36,424 bases of DNA, from positions 1-36,424 of the forward strand of contig DCFU01000031.1 in NCBI GenBank assembly GCA_002319795.1. Reading direction: 5' to 3'. Every line of letters starts with the position of its first letter. Within the stretch, counting starts at the first letter, position 1. Of this stretch, positions 15,488 to 22,840 are shown piece after piece. A program made the translations under genes and the position numbers. The stretch is from Megamonas sp. UBA1796 (lineage in GTDB: Bacteria; Bacillota; Negativicutes; Selenomonadales; Selenomonadaceae). The notes below the pieces were generated by a model, which saw only the letters and a list, made by a program, of their open reading frames with translations, was not told the DNA's origin and searched no databases.

Positions 15488-15997
15488 ATGAGTAATGCAA
15501 TGATTGTGGATTTTATGATGCAAAATATGTTTTATATTGTCGGGGGGTTAGGAATCCTCGTCATTATTATGTATGTTGTTATTATTAATCTATATTTGCA
15601 TCTGTCTGCTATGAAGAAACGTTATGAAATCATGATGGCAGGACAGGATGGAAAAAATATTGAGCAAATGCTTATGCAGCATATTGCTGAAACAAAGGTG
15701 GTTGCGGCGGAAAATGCCAGAATAGGGGCAGAAAGTAAACAAATGAATGCGCTTTTGAAGACAGCAATCACTAAGGTAGGAGTTGTACGTTTCCGGGCCT
15801 TTGAGGATATGGGGAGTGATTTGAGCTATGCGGTAGCGCTCCTCGATTCACATAAAAATGGAGTCGTACTTTCAAGTATTTTTGGACGAGAGGATTCACG
15901 GAGTTATGTGAAGCCTATTGAGAATGGTATTTCGAAATATACCCTGAGTCAGGAAGAAGAGGAAGCTATTGGAATAGCTGTAAACAGCGAATGCTGA
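15488..15997 (+). CDS. DUF4446 membrane-anchored protein
   Basis: The product is 169 residues. A single N-terminal membrane helix (FYIVGGLGILVIIMYVVIINLYL) is followed by a charged stretch likely to be helical. A conserved domain then contains VVRFRAFEDMGSDLSYAVALLD and GVVLSSIFGREDSRSYVKPI, the signature of DUF4446. The role is unknown, but the family is regularly found beside parB in Firmicutes. It closes the parA-parB-DUF554-DUF4446 group. Confidence 0.88.
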   Translation: MSNAMIVDFMMQNMFYIVGGLGILVIIMYVVIINLYLHLSAMKKRYEIMMAGQDGKNIEQMLMQHIAETKVVAAENARIGAESKQMNALLKTAITKVGVVRFRAFEDMGSDLSYAVALLDSHKNGVVLSSIFGREDSRSYVKPIENGISKYTLSQEEEEAIGIAVNSEC

Positions 15998-16017
15998 TGT
16001 CTGGTTTTTGAAAAACC

Positions 16018-16046
16018 TTTAAAAAATAGAGGATTTGTGTTATAAT
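16018..16046 (+). promoter_or_regulatory. promoter for the peptidase-bactofilin unit
   Basis: TTTAAA (16018-16023) and a perfect TATAAT (16041-16046) are separated by 17 bp, in the gap after DUF4446. Transcription would start near 16053, giving a leader of about 120 nt before the peptidase start. Confidence 0.6.
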
Positions 16047-16175
16047 GAGATGGCATAAATCCTTTTATTTAGGCGGAGCCTTATATAATATTTATGAAAT
16101 CCAGGGAGGGAAACAGAAACTATAAGATTTGATGACATCTGAAGAAGATGGAGCAGTGTGTTTGGGGGATTTTTT

Positions 16176-17108
16176 TTGGAAAAGCAGGAAAAAATACCAG
16201 ATAATCGGGAATATACAGTTAAAATTATTCCGCATCAGGGTGAGACTATACGTAGTATACGTTTACCAATTCGTTTGCTGAAATATGGCGCAGCCTCGGT
16301 TGTTGTGGGTGCGTTACTTTTTGTGGGCGCATTTGGCTATACTACATATGGCACATTAAGAGCCAAAGATGATGCATCTGAGATTGGCGAGTTGCGTCAG
16401 GTTAATAATATTCAGCAGGAGCAGCTTTTGCAGCTTTCGAAGAAAGCAAATGAACTGCAGGATGAAATGGATCAGCTTACGCAGACGGAGAATGAATTGC
16501 GCCGTTTGTCGGGTACGGATGATACATCGGCCGGGAGCGGCGATACATCAGAAGGGGACGGTACACACAATGGACAGGGTGGTCCATGGGTACCACCAGA
16601 TGTAAAAAATGTACGGGAAGCTTTGGATAACATCGAAAAAAATATCGCTGCGAAAAAAGCCAGTCTGGAGCAACTTAAAGAAACCATGAAGGAACAGCAG
16701 CAGGTTATTGCTGTGCAGCAGGGGATGCAGGCGGCACAGCCTTCTATTTGGCCGGCGCATGGAGATGTGAGTTCTCCATATGGCCTCCGCTGGGGCGGCT
16801 CTGATTTCCATCCTGGGATAGATATCGCCAATGATTATGGTACACCCATCGTGGCGACAGCAGATGGCGTTGTTACTGCGGCTGGCTGGAATTCCGGTGG
16901 TTATGGAAATATGGTAGATATTGATCATGGCAATGGTATTATGACACGTTATGGACATGCGCAGCAAGTTGTTGTAAGTGTGGGACAGTCTGTTAAAAAG
17001 GGGCAGGTTATTGCCTATATGGGGAGTACAGGCTTCAGTACAGGCCCGCATGTGCATTATGAAGTACATGTGAATGGACAGGTCGTTAATCCGGTAAATT
17101 ATTTATAA
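16176..17108 (+). CDS. M23 (LytM-type) peptidase with membrane anchor and coiled coil
   Basis: From the TTG at 16176, which has GGGGGA upstream, the product is 310 residues; a GTG at 16158 would add six. A cytoplasmic basic stretch precedes one membrane helix (ASVVVGALLFVGAFGYTTYG). A coiled coil (about 70-115), a Gly/Ser/Thr-rich linker, a second coiled coil, and the M23 domain (about 195-310) follow. Zinc ligands are visible in HPGIDIA (His212 and Asp216) and HVH (His292 and His294), so it appears catalytically competent. Such proteins cut peptidoglycan cross-links or, with EnvC-like layout, control amidases. Its pairing with a bactofilin 35 bp downstream is a known arrangement linked to cell shape. 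Confidence 0.92.
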   Translation: MEKQEKIPDNREYTVKIIPHQGETIRSIRLPIRLLKYGAASVVVGALLFVGAFGYTTYGTLRAKDDASEIGELRQVNNIQQEQLLQLSKKANELQDEMDQLTQTENELRRLSGTDDTSAGSGDTSEGDGTHNGQGGPWVPPDVKNVREALDNIEKNIAAKKASLEQLKETMKEQQQVIAVQQGMQAAQPSIWPAHGDVSSPYGLRWGGSDFHPGIDIANDYGTPIVATADGVVTAAGWNSGGYGNMVDIDHGNGIMTRYGHAQQVVVSVGQSVKKGQVIAYMGSTGFSTGPHVHYEVHVNGQVVNPVNYL

Positions 17109-17143
17109 GGCAGGACAAATAAGCAGCGGAAAAGAGGACATAT

Positions 17144-17554
17144 ATGTTTAATACTGTAAAAAAACGCATGGATGAGACCGTTAATACAAATGATATTGAA
17201 ACTATTATCGGTAAAAATACTTGTATTAAAGGTGAACTCAATGGAGACGGAAATGTTCGTATCGATGGACGCATTGATGGCAGCATTTCCATTATGGGTA
17301 ATGCAGTAATTGGTGAGACCGGTGTAGTTGTAGGGGATGTTCAGTCAGGTAATCTTGTAGTGGCAGGTATCATCACAGGCAATGCCAATGTTAAGGAAAG
17401 CCTGTGCATTTATTCTACGGGACAGCTTGTAGGGGATGTCAGAGTGCGGATGCTTAAGATTGATGATGGCGGTGTCTTTAAGGGCAAAAGCGATATGGCG
17501 GTGAAGCAGGATAATGTCATAAAGAAGCCTGCCGAAGATAAGATAAAAAAATAA
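17144..17554 (+). CDS. bactofilin (polymer-forming cytoskeletal protein)
   Basis: The protein is 136 residues. Its central beta-helix domain (about 15-115) shows the repeated short hydrophobic-Gly-Asx turns of bactofilins: GELNGDGNVRIDGRIDGSI, GNAVIGETGVVVGDVQSG, GNANVKESLCIYSTGQLVGDV. The tails are polar and Lys-rich. Bactofilins polymerise without nucleotide and recruit cell-wall enzymes; the M23 peptidase immediately upstream is the probable partner. A strong terminator follows. Confidence 0.93.
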   Translation: MFNTVKKRMDETVNTNDIETIIGKNTCIKGELNGDGNVRIDGRIDGSISIMGNAVIGETGVVVGDVQSGNLVVAGIITGNANVKESLCIYSTGQLVGDVRVRMLKIDDGGVFKGKSDMAVKQDNVIKKPAEDKIKK

Positions 17555-17600
17555 ATAGTGTGTATGGAAAGGCAGAAAACAGGCCTTTTTAGAAGTTTAG

Positions 17601-17634
17601 AAAAACCTCTGTTGTTGTTACAGCAGAGGTTTTT
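17601..17634 (+). terminator. terminator after bactofilin gene
   Basis: AAAAACCTCTG (17601-17611) pairs perfectly with CAGAGGTTTTT (17624-17634), leaving a 12-nt loop and a five-T end. It closes the envelope gene unit before the sigma-54 regulator. Confidence 0.85.
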
Positions 17635-17815
17635 ATCATAGTTATATAAAAAAATATTTTGCATAGTGAGCCAGGCAGGTTTTAGATACCAGGGTAGGTT
17701 CTTTTATTTCGCTTAATAAAGCGGGTGTTGCTTTCTATAGAATCTTACAATATGAGCGGGATGTGCGGTAGTAAGAGAAAAGCAACGATGACGATATAAA
17801 TGCTAAGGGGAGATT

Positions 17816-19645
17816 ATGTTGCAAAATAAAATACTTTTTTTTGCACCGTTTTTTGATATGGCAGAAATGGCTTCGGAGGTTGCACAAGCAAAGGGAAGCA
17901 ATGATTTTATCATTAAGGTTGGACGAAATGAAGAAGCATTAAATATTGCTCTGGAGTATCCGGAAGTCACTGTTATCATCAGTCGGGGAGGAACAGCAGA
18001 GGATTTAAGTCAGCTTAAAGGCCGTTCCATCGTAAAAATTAAAATTACGTTCAAGGAAATTTTTATGTCGTTGCAAAAAATAATGAACGAAACAGATGCT
18101 AAAAAGATAGGTATTGTCAGCCGTTCAAGCTTATTGGATGATTCGCAGATGGATTTTTCGGTTCTGAAAAGCCAAATATATTTCCGGCCTTGTAAAAATG
18201 ATGAGGAAATCGTTAAGGAAGTCAATATTTTAGCACATAGTGGTATCGAGGCTATTGTTGGGTGTGAACTGGCTTGCAGGACCGCGTCGCAAAATCAGAT
18301 TCCTTCTGAGCTGCTCTGTTCAAGTGAGACATCTATCCGCAAAGCCATGACAGAGGCTTTGACAATTTTTTATGCCAGACAGGATGAGGGCTTTCGCAAT
18401 GCGCAGCTTATGGCGATTATCGATAATACGGAAGATGGAATCGTGGTTATTTCCGAAAAAAGAGAAGTAACACTTAGTAATAAAGCTGCACGTGATTTAC
18501 TGGGGAACATAGATGAGGCATTAATTCAAAAACTTTTAGATATTAAAGAAAAAAATAAGATTTCCACCATGTATGGAAGAAAAATTATTATTCGTGTTAC
18601 ACCACTTTTGGTCAGAAACATCAATAAAGGAAATCTGATTGTTATTCGCGAAGCCAGCAATATCCAGGATATTGAGCGTCAGGTAAGAATTGCGTCATAT
18701 CATAAGGGCCTTTATGCAAAAAAAGCGTTTAAGGATTTGGTGACTATAGATGAGAATATGCAGGCCCTTATCAAAAAAGCCGAAAAATATGCGAGAAGTA
18801 CGTCCACTATTTTATTAAATGGTGAAACCGGTGTTGGCAAGGACTTATTAGCGCAGGGAATTCATCAGGCGAGCTCGCGTAAGGATGGTCCGTTTGTTTC
18901 AGTCAATTGTGGCGCAATACCACAGAGCCTTATGGAGAGCGAGCTATTTGGTTATGTGGAAGGAGCTTTCACTGGTGCACGCCGTGGGGGGAAAAAAGGT
19001 TTTTTTGAAATGGCTAACGGAGGGACCGTTTTTCTTGATGAAATTGAAGAGATGCCTGCTTCCATTCAGGTGAGACTATTGCGCGTTTTACAGGAGAGAG
19101 AAATTATGCGTGTGGGTGACGATAAGGTCATCCCTGTCGATATTCGTATCGTTTGTGCAACGAATCAGGATATATATCAATTGGCTTTAGAAAAAAAATT
19201 CAGGCTGGATTTGTATTATCGGATTAAGGTCTTAAAATTGAATGTTCCACCCTTGCGGCAGCGGAGTAAAGATATTATGTATCTTTTACGATATCAAATC
19301 ACACGCTTTTTAAAAGATACCAATAGAACCATAGATTTTACTCCGGCGGCTGTAAAAATTCTGCAAAATTACTCTTGGAAAGGAAATATCCGGGAATTAA
19401 TAAATTTAGCAGAAGTTCTTGCTTGCGGCGATCATGACGATATTGACGCAGCGGAGATAAACGAATTATTGGAGAGTCCGCTGGAAGAAGGAGAATATAT
19501 CCATGTTCCTAAGACGGCTTCTTTGCAGCAGATGGAGTTGGCAGTTTATAATGAATTATTAAAAACGATGAATATTACGCAGGTTTGCGCTCAATTAGGA
19601 ATCAGCCGTGCTACTCTATGGAGAAAGTTTCATAATAAAACATAA
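17816..19645 (+). CDS. sigma-54 enhancer-binding regulator, PrpR_N-PAS-AAA-Fis type
   Basis: The protein is 609 residues. The N-terminal third (about 1-190) resembles the PrpR_N effector domain (VIISRGGTAEDL, KKIGIVSRSSLL, IEAIVGCELA). A PAS-like segment (about 195-290, IIDNTEDGIVVISEKREVTLSNKAA) follows. The AAA+ domain (about 315-545) has Walker A GETGVGKD at 336-343, the sigma-54 contact loop GAFTGA at 383-388, and GGTVFLDEIEEM as Walker B. The C-terminal Fis-type helix-turn-helix is MNITQVCAQLGISRATLWRKF. It should activate the -24/-12 promoter immediately downstream, and so the transporter and the enolase-superfamily enzyme, in response to a small molecule sensed by the N-terminal domain. 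Confidence 0.95.
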   Translation: MLQNKILFFAPFFDMAEMASEVAQAKGSNDFIIKVGRNEEALNIALEYPEVTVIISRGGTAEDLSQLKGRSIVKIKITFKEIFMSLQKIMNETDAKKIGIVSRSSLLDDSQMDFSVLKSQIYFRPCKNDEEIVKEVNILAHSGIEAIVGCELACRTASQNQIPSELLCSSETSIRKAMTEALTIFYARQDEGFRNAQLMAIIDNTEDGIVVISEKREVTLSNKAARDLLGNIDEALIQKLLDIKEKNKISTMYGRKIIIRVTPLLVRNINKGNLIVIREASNIQDIERQVRIASYHKGLYAKKAFKDLVTIDENMQALIKKAEKYARSTSTILLNGETGVGKDLLAQGIHQASSRKDGPFVSVNCGAIPQSLMESELFGYVEGAFTGARRGGKKGFFEMANGGTVFLDEIEEMPASIQVRLLRVLQEREIMRVGDDKVIPVDIRIVCATNQDIYQLALEKKFRLDLYYRIKVLKLNVPPLRQRSKDIMYLLRYQITRFLKDTNRTIDFTPAAVKILQNYSWKGNIRELINLAEVLACGDHDDIDAAEINELLESPLEEGEYIHVPKTASLQQMELAVYNELLKTMNITQVCAQLGISRATLWRKFHNKT

Positions 19646-19686
19646 ATGTATTATTATGAAACATAAAACTAAATGTATTATGAAAA
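19627..19686. promoter_or_regulatory. putative enhancer sites for the sigma-54 regulator
   Basis: GTTTCATAATAA (19627-19638) and TTATTATGAAAC (19651-19662) are a perfect 12-bp inverted repeat that begins inside the last codons of the regulator gene. A third half-site, TTATGAAAA, lies at 19678-19686, 24 bp from the second. They are roughly 35-90 bp upstream of the -24 element, a plausible enhancer position for a Fis-type DNA-binding domain. Confidence 0.6.
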
Positions 19687-19714
19687 GATGCCGCAATACG
19701 GGCATCTTTTTTTT
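19687..19714 (+). terminator. terminator of the regulator gene
   Basis: GATGCC (19687-19692) pairs with GGCATC (19701-19706) and eight Ts follow. The last two Ts are also the first two bases of the sigma-54 promoter, so the regulator transcript is cut off exactly where the target promoter begins. Confidence 0.8.
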
Positions 19715-19729
19715 GGCATGGAAGTTGCA
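19713..19729 (+). promoter_or_regulatory. sigma-54 (-24/-12) promoter
   Basis: TTGGCATGGAAGTTGCA matches the consensus YTGGCACG-N4-TTGCW at every defined position except one (T for C). The invariant GG (19715-19716) and GC (19727-19728) are separated by exactly 10 bp. A start near 19740 would give a leader of about 80 nt before the transporter gene. Confidence 0.9.
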
Positions 19730-19818
19730 TTAAAGTAATATGAAGAAGAATTTAGACAGGATCTAAATTCAGAAAGGAGCGTATTGCGTTTACAAAAAAT
19801 TTTGAAGAAGGTGAAAAG

Positions 19819-21108
19819 ATGAATTTAGTACAAACAGCACAGAAGAGCAATGTACGATGGAAAATCGCAGCTTTGATGTGGGGAGGCGTAGTTATTAACT
19901 ATCTAGACCGGACTTGTTTATCGGCAGCAGCTCCTTTCATAATGAAAGAATTTAGTTTTGATGCGCAGGAAATGGGTTTGGTTATGTCGGCATTTTTCTT
20001 TACGTACGCATTATGCCAGATACCAGCAGGGTGGTTAGCTGATAAAGTTGGGCAAAGGATTACACTTTTTGGTGCAGTTATTTGGTGGTCTTTAGCCACA
20101 GCAGCAACCGCTTTATCCAGGACGCCATTGGGATTTATAATCGCACGTGCTGTGATGGGTATTGGGGAGTCGGCAGGCCCTCCGTCGAATGCAGGTATTA
20201 CCGCAAAATGGTTTCCGGATAGTGAACGCGCTAAAGTTTCCGCTTTATGGGATAGTGGAACGAAGGTAGGCACAGCAATAGCGATGCCGATGGTTGTATG
20301 GCTGATTGCTTCATATGGCTGGCAGATTCCTTTTTTACTTGCCGGCGGATTAGGTCTTTTATGGGCGGGACTATGGATTTGGTATTATCATGAACCAGAA
20401 CAACATAAAAAAATCAATTCGCAGGAATTGTCCTATATACGGGATGGTCAAGCTAAAAAAGAAGGTATAGATCATGTTCAGCCAATGAAATGGTATGAGC
20501 TTTTGAAATATCGAAATGTTAAGGCTATGTGTGTTGGATTTTTTATGTTGAACTATTCGGTGTACTTTTTCATGACCTGGTTTCCGGCGTATTTGGTCCA
20601 GGAACGTGGTATGAAAATCATGACGATGGGATGGGTGGCAATGATTCCGCCACTGGTTGGTATTGTTGCAGAGCTTTTTGGTGGGTTCTTTTCTGACTAT
20701 ATTTACAAAAAGACCGGTTCTTTGACTAAGGCACGTAAGATTAATTTGGTTGGAGGCATGTTGGTTGCAACTCTGATTATTTTTGCAGGCTTGACAGATA
20801 GCGTCATTGTGTCTGTTGCACTCTTATCAATTTCCTATGGTGGACTGGTCTTTGCTGCTTGTGCGGTCTGGTCTTTGCCGGGAGATATTGCACCACGCAA
20901 TATGACGTCTGTCCTTGGCGGGTTACAGAATTGTGTGTCGAATATCGGAGGCGTTTTGGGACCAATTGTGACGGGAGCTATTATTGCTGCTACAGGTTCC
21001 TTTATTCCGGCACTCATTGTATCGGGAATAGGGACGCTGATTGGCGCTTTGACATATTTTTTTGGTCTGGGTGAAATTGAACCGATTGAGGTTCAAAATA
21101 ATAAATAA
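19819..21108 (+). CDS. MFS transporter, anion:cation symporter (ACS) family
   Basis: The protein is 429 residues with 12 predicted membrane segments. INYLDRTCLSAAAPFIMKEF in helix 1 and GWLADKVGQR (motif A) are typical of the ACS group, which includes hexuronate, glucarate and galactonate carriers. A further marker is GIGESAGPPSNAGITAKWFP in helix 4. It would import an organic or sugar acid with a proton or cation. It is the first gene behind the sigma-54 promoter and is followed after 20 bp by an enolase-superfamily enzyme, so the imported compound is probably that enzyme's substrate. Confidence 0.92.
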   Translation: MNLVQTAQKSNVRWKIAALMWGGVVINYLDRTCLSAAAPFIMKEFSFDAQEMGLVMSAFFFTYALCQIPAGWLADKVGQRITLFGAVIWWSLATAATALSRTPLGFIIARAVMGIGESAGPPSNAGITAKWFPDSERAKVSALWDSGTKVGTAIAMPMVVWLIASYGWQIPFLLAGGLGLLWAGLWIWYYHEPEQHKKINSQELSYIRDGQAKKEGIDHVQPMKWYELLKYRNVKAMCVGFFMLNYSVYFFMTWFPAYLVQERGMKIMTMGWVAMIPPLVGIVAELFGGFFSDYIYKKTGSLTKARKINLVGGMLVATLIIFAGLTDSVIVSVALLSISYGGLVFAACAVWSLPGDIAPRNMTSVLGGLQNCVSNIGGVLGPIVTGAIIAATGSFIPALIVSGIGTLIGALTYFFGLGEIEPIEVQNNK

Positions 21109-21128
21109 ATACAAAGGATGGATTTAAA

Positions 21129-22202
21129 ATGGCAAAAATCAAACAAGTTCATATTTATCGGGCGGTATCTCCTCTTTCAAAGCCAATTGCCGATTCAACA
21201 CATCAGATACCAGAGATTGGGTTTTTGGTTGCTGAAATCGAATTGGACAATGGTATTACAGGACAGGGATATTTGCTGTCATTTCATTATTCGCCCAATG
21301 CTATAGCGGGGGCAATGCGTGATATTAAAAACTTTGTTGTCGGTTATAATGTTGAGGATACCGGGAAGGTAATAAAAGACTATGAAATAGAAATGGAGTA
21401 TTTTGGTATTACAGGTCTTCAGAAATGGGCTTTGGCGACAATCAATGTGGCTATGTGGGATGCATGGGCGAAAACTTTAGATCAACCGATATGGAAGCTG
21501 TTTGGGAAGACTTGTGATAGGGTTCCTGTATATGGCAGCGGCGGATGGATATCGTATAGTGATGAAGAACTATTGGAAGAAGTGCTTGCATATCAGAAAA
21601 GAGGCTTTACTTCTGTTAAGATAAAAGTTGGTTCTCCTGCTATGGAACGTGATTTGAACAGATTGCGTAAAGTACGTGAAGCAGCAGGCCCACACCTGAG
21701 GATCATGATGGATGCGAATCAGGGAATGAATGTATCAAATTCGATTAAGCTCGCTACATTAGCTGCGCAGTATGATATTCATTGGTTTGAGGAACCTGTC
21801 GGACATACGGATTTTGATGGTTATCAGCTGCTCCGGCAAAAGACTGGTATTGCGTTAGCAATGGGTGAACGCGAATATGATGTAGAGGCACTCAAAGCCC
21901 TTATTGCGCGTAATGCACTTGACCTTTGGCAACCGGATATCATTCGTCTGGGTGGTGTGGAAGCCTGGCGGGCGTCTGCTCTTTTGGCAAATGCTTATAA
22001 TTTACCGGTATTGCCACATTACTATAAGGATTATGATGTGCCGCTTCTTTGCACAGTGCCGAATGCATATGGTTCCGAATCCTTTGATTGGATCGATAAT
22101 ATCATTGATAATCCGATGCATATTGACAATGGCTTTGCATATCCCAGAGAAGAATCCGGTTGGGGATTTAGTTTCAAAAAGGAATATCTGACAGAAATCT
22201 GA
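21129..22202 (+). CDS. enolase-superfamily enzyme, mandelate racemase subgroup
   Basis: The protein is 357 residues with an N-terminal capping domain and a C-terminal barrel. I counted the catalytic set from the sequence: Lys164 and Lys166 in VKIKVG, metal ligands Asp195 (MMDANQ), Glu221 (WFEEP) and Glu247 (MGERE), the Asp270/His297 dyad (PDIIRL and LPHYYKD), and Glu317. These numbers equal those of Pseudomonas mandelate racemase, so the whole MR-type two-base machinery is intact. The reaction is therefore proton abstraction alpha to a carboxylate, giving racemisation or dehydration of a hydroxy or sugar acid. The substrate cannot be stated. It is the last gene of the sigma-54 operon. Confidence 0.93.
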   Translation: MAKIKQVHIYRAVSPLSKPIADSTHQIPEIGFLVAEIELDNGITGQGYLLSFHYSPNAIAGAMRDIKNFVVGYNVEDTGKVIKDYEIEMEYFGITGLQKWALATINVAMWDAWAKTLDQPIWKLFGKTCDRVPVYGSGGWISYSDEELLEEVLAYQKRGFTSVKIKVGSPAMERDLNRLRKVREAAGPHLRIMMDANQGMNVSNSIKLATLAAQYDIHWFEEPVGHTDFDGYQLLRQKTGIALAMGEREYDVEALKALIARNALDLWQPDIIRLGGVEAWRASALLANAYNLPVLPHYYKDYDVPLLCTVPNAYGSESFDWIDNIIDNPMHIDNGFAYPREESGWGFSFKKEYLTEI

Positions 22203-22212
22203 TTTCATTTTT

Positions 22213-22262
22213 AAATAACAAGACAGGAAAACGAGAAAAATTGTTTTCCTGTCTTGTTATTT
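22213..22262 (+). terminator. terminator of the transporter-racemase operon
   Basis: Arms 22213-22232 and 22243-22262 are perfectly complementary over 20 bp with a 10-nt loop. The flanks are A-rich on the left and T-rich on the right, so it could work in both directions. Confidence 0.88.
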
Positions 22263-22263
22263 T

Positions 22264-22558
22264 CAGTTAAAATAAAAAAATACAAAATACATAAAACATG
22301 GAATCCGTCCACTCGTTAATATACTGTATTATTGTATACCGTAAAACAATACAATACATATTTTTTTAGCATAGTAAGAAAAAAAGATAACAATGCTGTA
22401 ATAACGCCGTTAATAGACATTTTAATTTTTTGTATACAATTTTACATGATGAATAAAATTCACATAAATGAATAATAATACATAATTATAAAACAAAAAG
22501 CTTGCAATTACAGACACTTATAGAAAATTTTTCAGAATATTAAGTTTGAATATGCATA
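22264..22558. other. AT-rich gene-free region with palindromic operator-like sites
   Basis: About 295 bp without a credible reading frame. It holds TTGTATACAA (22430-22439), a perfect palindrome resembling GntR-type operators. A related ATTGTATACC lies at 22331-22340, inside a partial inverted repeat TGTATT...AATACA (22325-22358). No gene begins within it; the nearest downstream start is the glutamate synthase leader. Confidence 0.45.
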
Positions 22559-22587
22559 TTGACAGCGATGCCATAGGTTTTTATAAT
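22559..22587 (+). promoter_or_regulatory. consensus sigma-A promoter of the glutamate synthase leader
   Basis: TTGACA (22559-22564) and TATAAT (22582-22587) are both perfect and separated by exactly 17 bp. Transcription would start near 22594. An inverted repeat TTACATT-AA-AATGTAA (22598-22613) lies over the first transcribed bases and could be an operator. Confidence 0.88.
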
Positions 22588-22593
22588 TATAGT

Positions 22594-22840
22594 TGCGTTA
22601 CATTAAAATGTAATGAGTAAAGACAAATGTGTTTATTAAGTGGAAAAAGCAATACTTTGCATATTGAGAGGTATCGGCCATTCAGATCGGAGAATTTTTC
22701 CAGATGCATTTTCTTTCAGGGTACGTGTATCGGCAATGGCGCTGAAGACTGTATAGCAGTTGCCAGCTGTTATACGGTCTTTTTTTCGCTGCCGGGCAAT
22801 AAGCGCGGTTAATGTTTGCAGTATTGAAGGAGAGAGGATT
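22594..22840 (+). promoter_or_regulatory. structured leader or attenuator of the glutamate synthase operon (type unknown)
   Basis: Between the promoter and the first gene lies a leader of about 245 nt containing a full intrinsic terminator (22746-22786). GGCAA at 22732-22736 can pair with TTGCC at 22760-22764, and CTG at 22742-22744 with CAG at 22757-22759. That fold would use part of the terminator stem and loop, so it is a plausible antiterminator. A small GCAA-TACT-TTGC hairpin lies further upstream. I do not see T-box, SAM, lysine, FMN or glutamine riboswitch motifs. A separate small RNA of about 190 nt ending at the terminator is the alternative. Confidence 0.6.
22746..22786 (+). terminator. 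strong intrinsic terminator inside the glutamate synthase leader
   Basis: Arms 22746-22759 and 22767-22780 pair at all 14 positions (two G-U pairs), with a 7-nt loop and six more Ts after the final stem T. It precedes the glutaminase gene by about 55 nt, in the direction of that gene, so readthrough must be controlled or the gene needs another start site. Confidence 0.88.

Noticed and set aside
22627..22812. A 61-codon open frame in the glutamate synthase leader as a leader peptide
   Set aside because: It has no ribosome binding site and runs through the terminator hairpin; there is no run of Glu, Gln or other regulatory codons.
22594..22840. T-box or glutamine riboswitch for the glutamate synthase leader
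   Set aside because: The T-box antiterminator sequence (TGGNACC context) and the glnA or downstream-peptide motif elements are not present.
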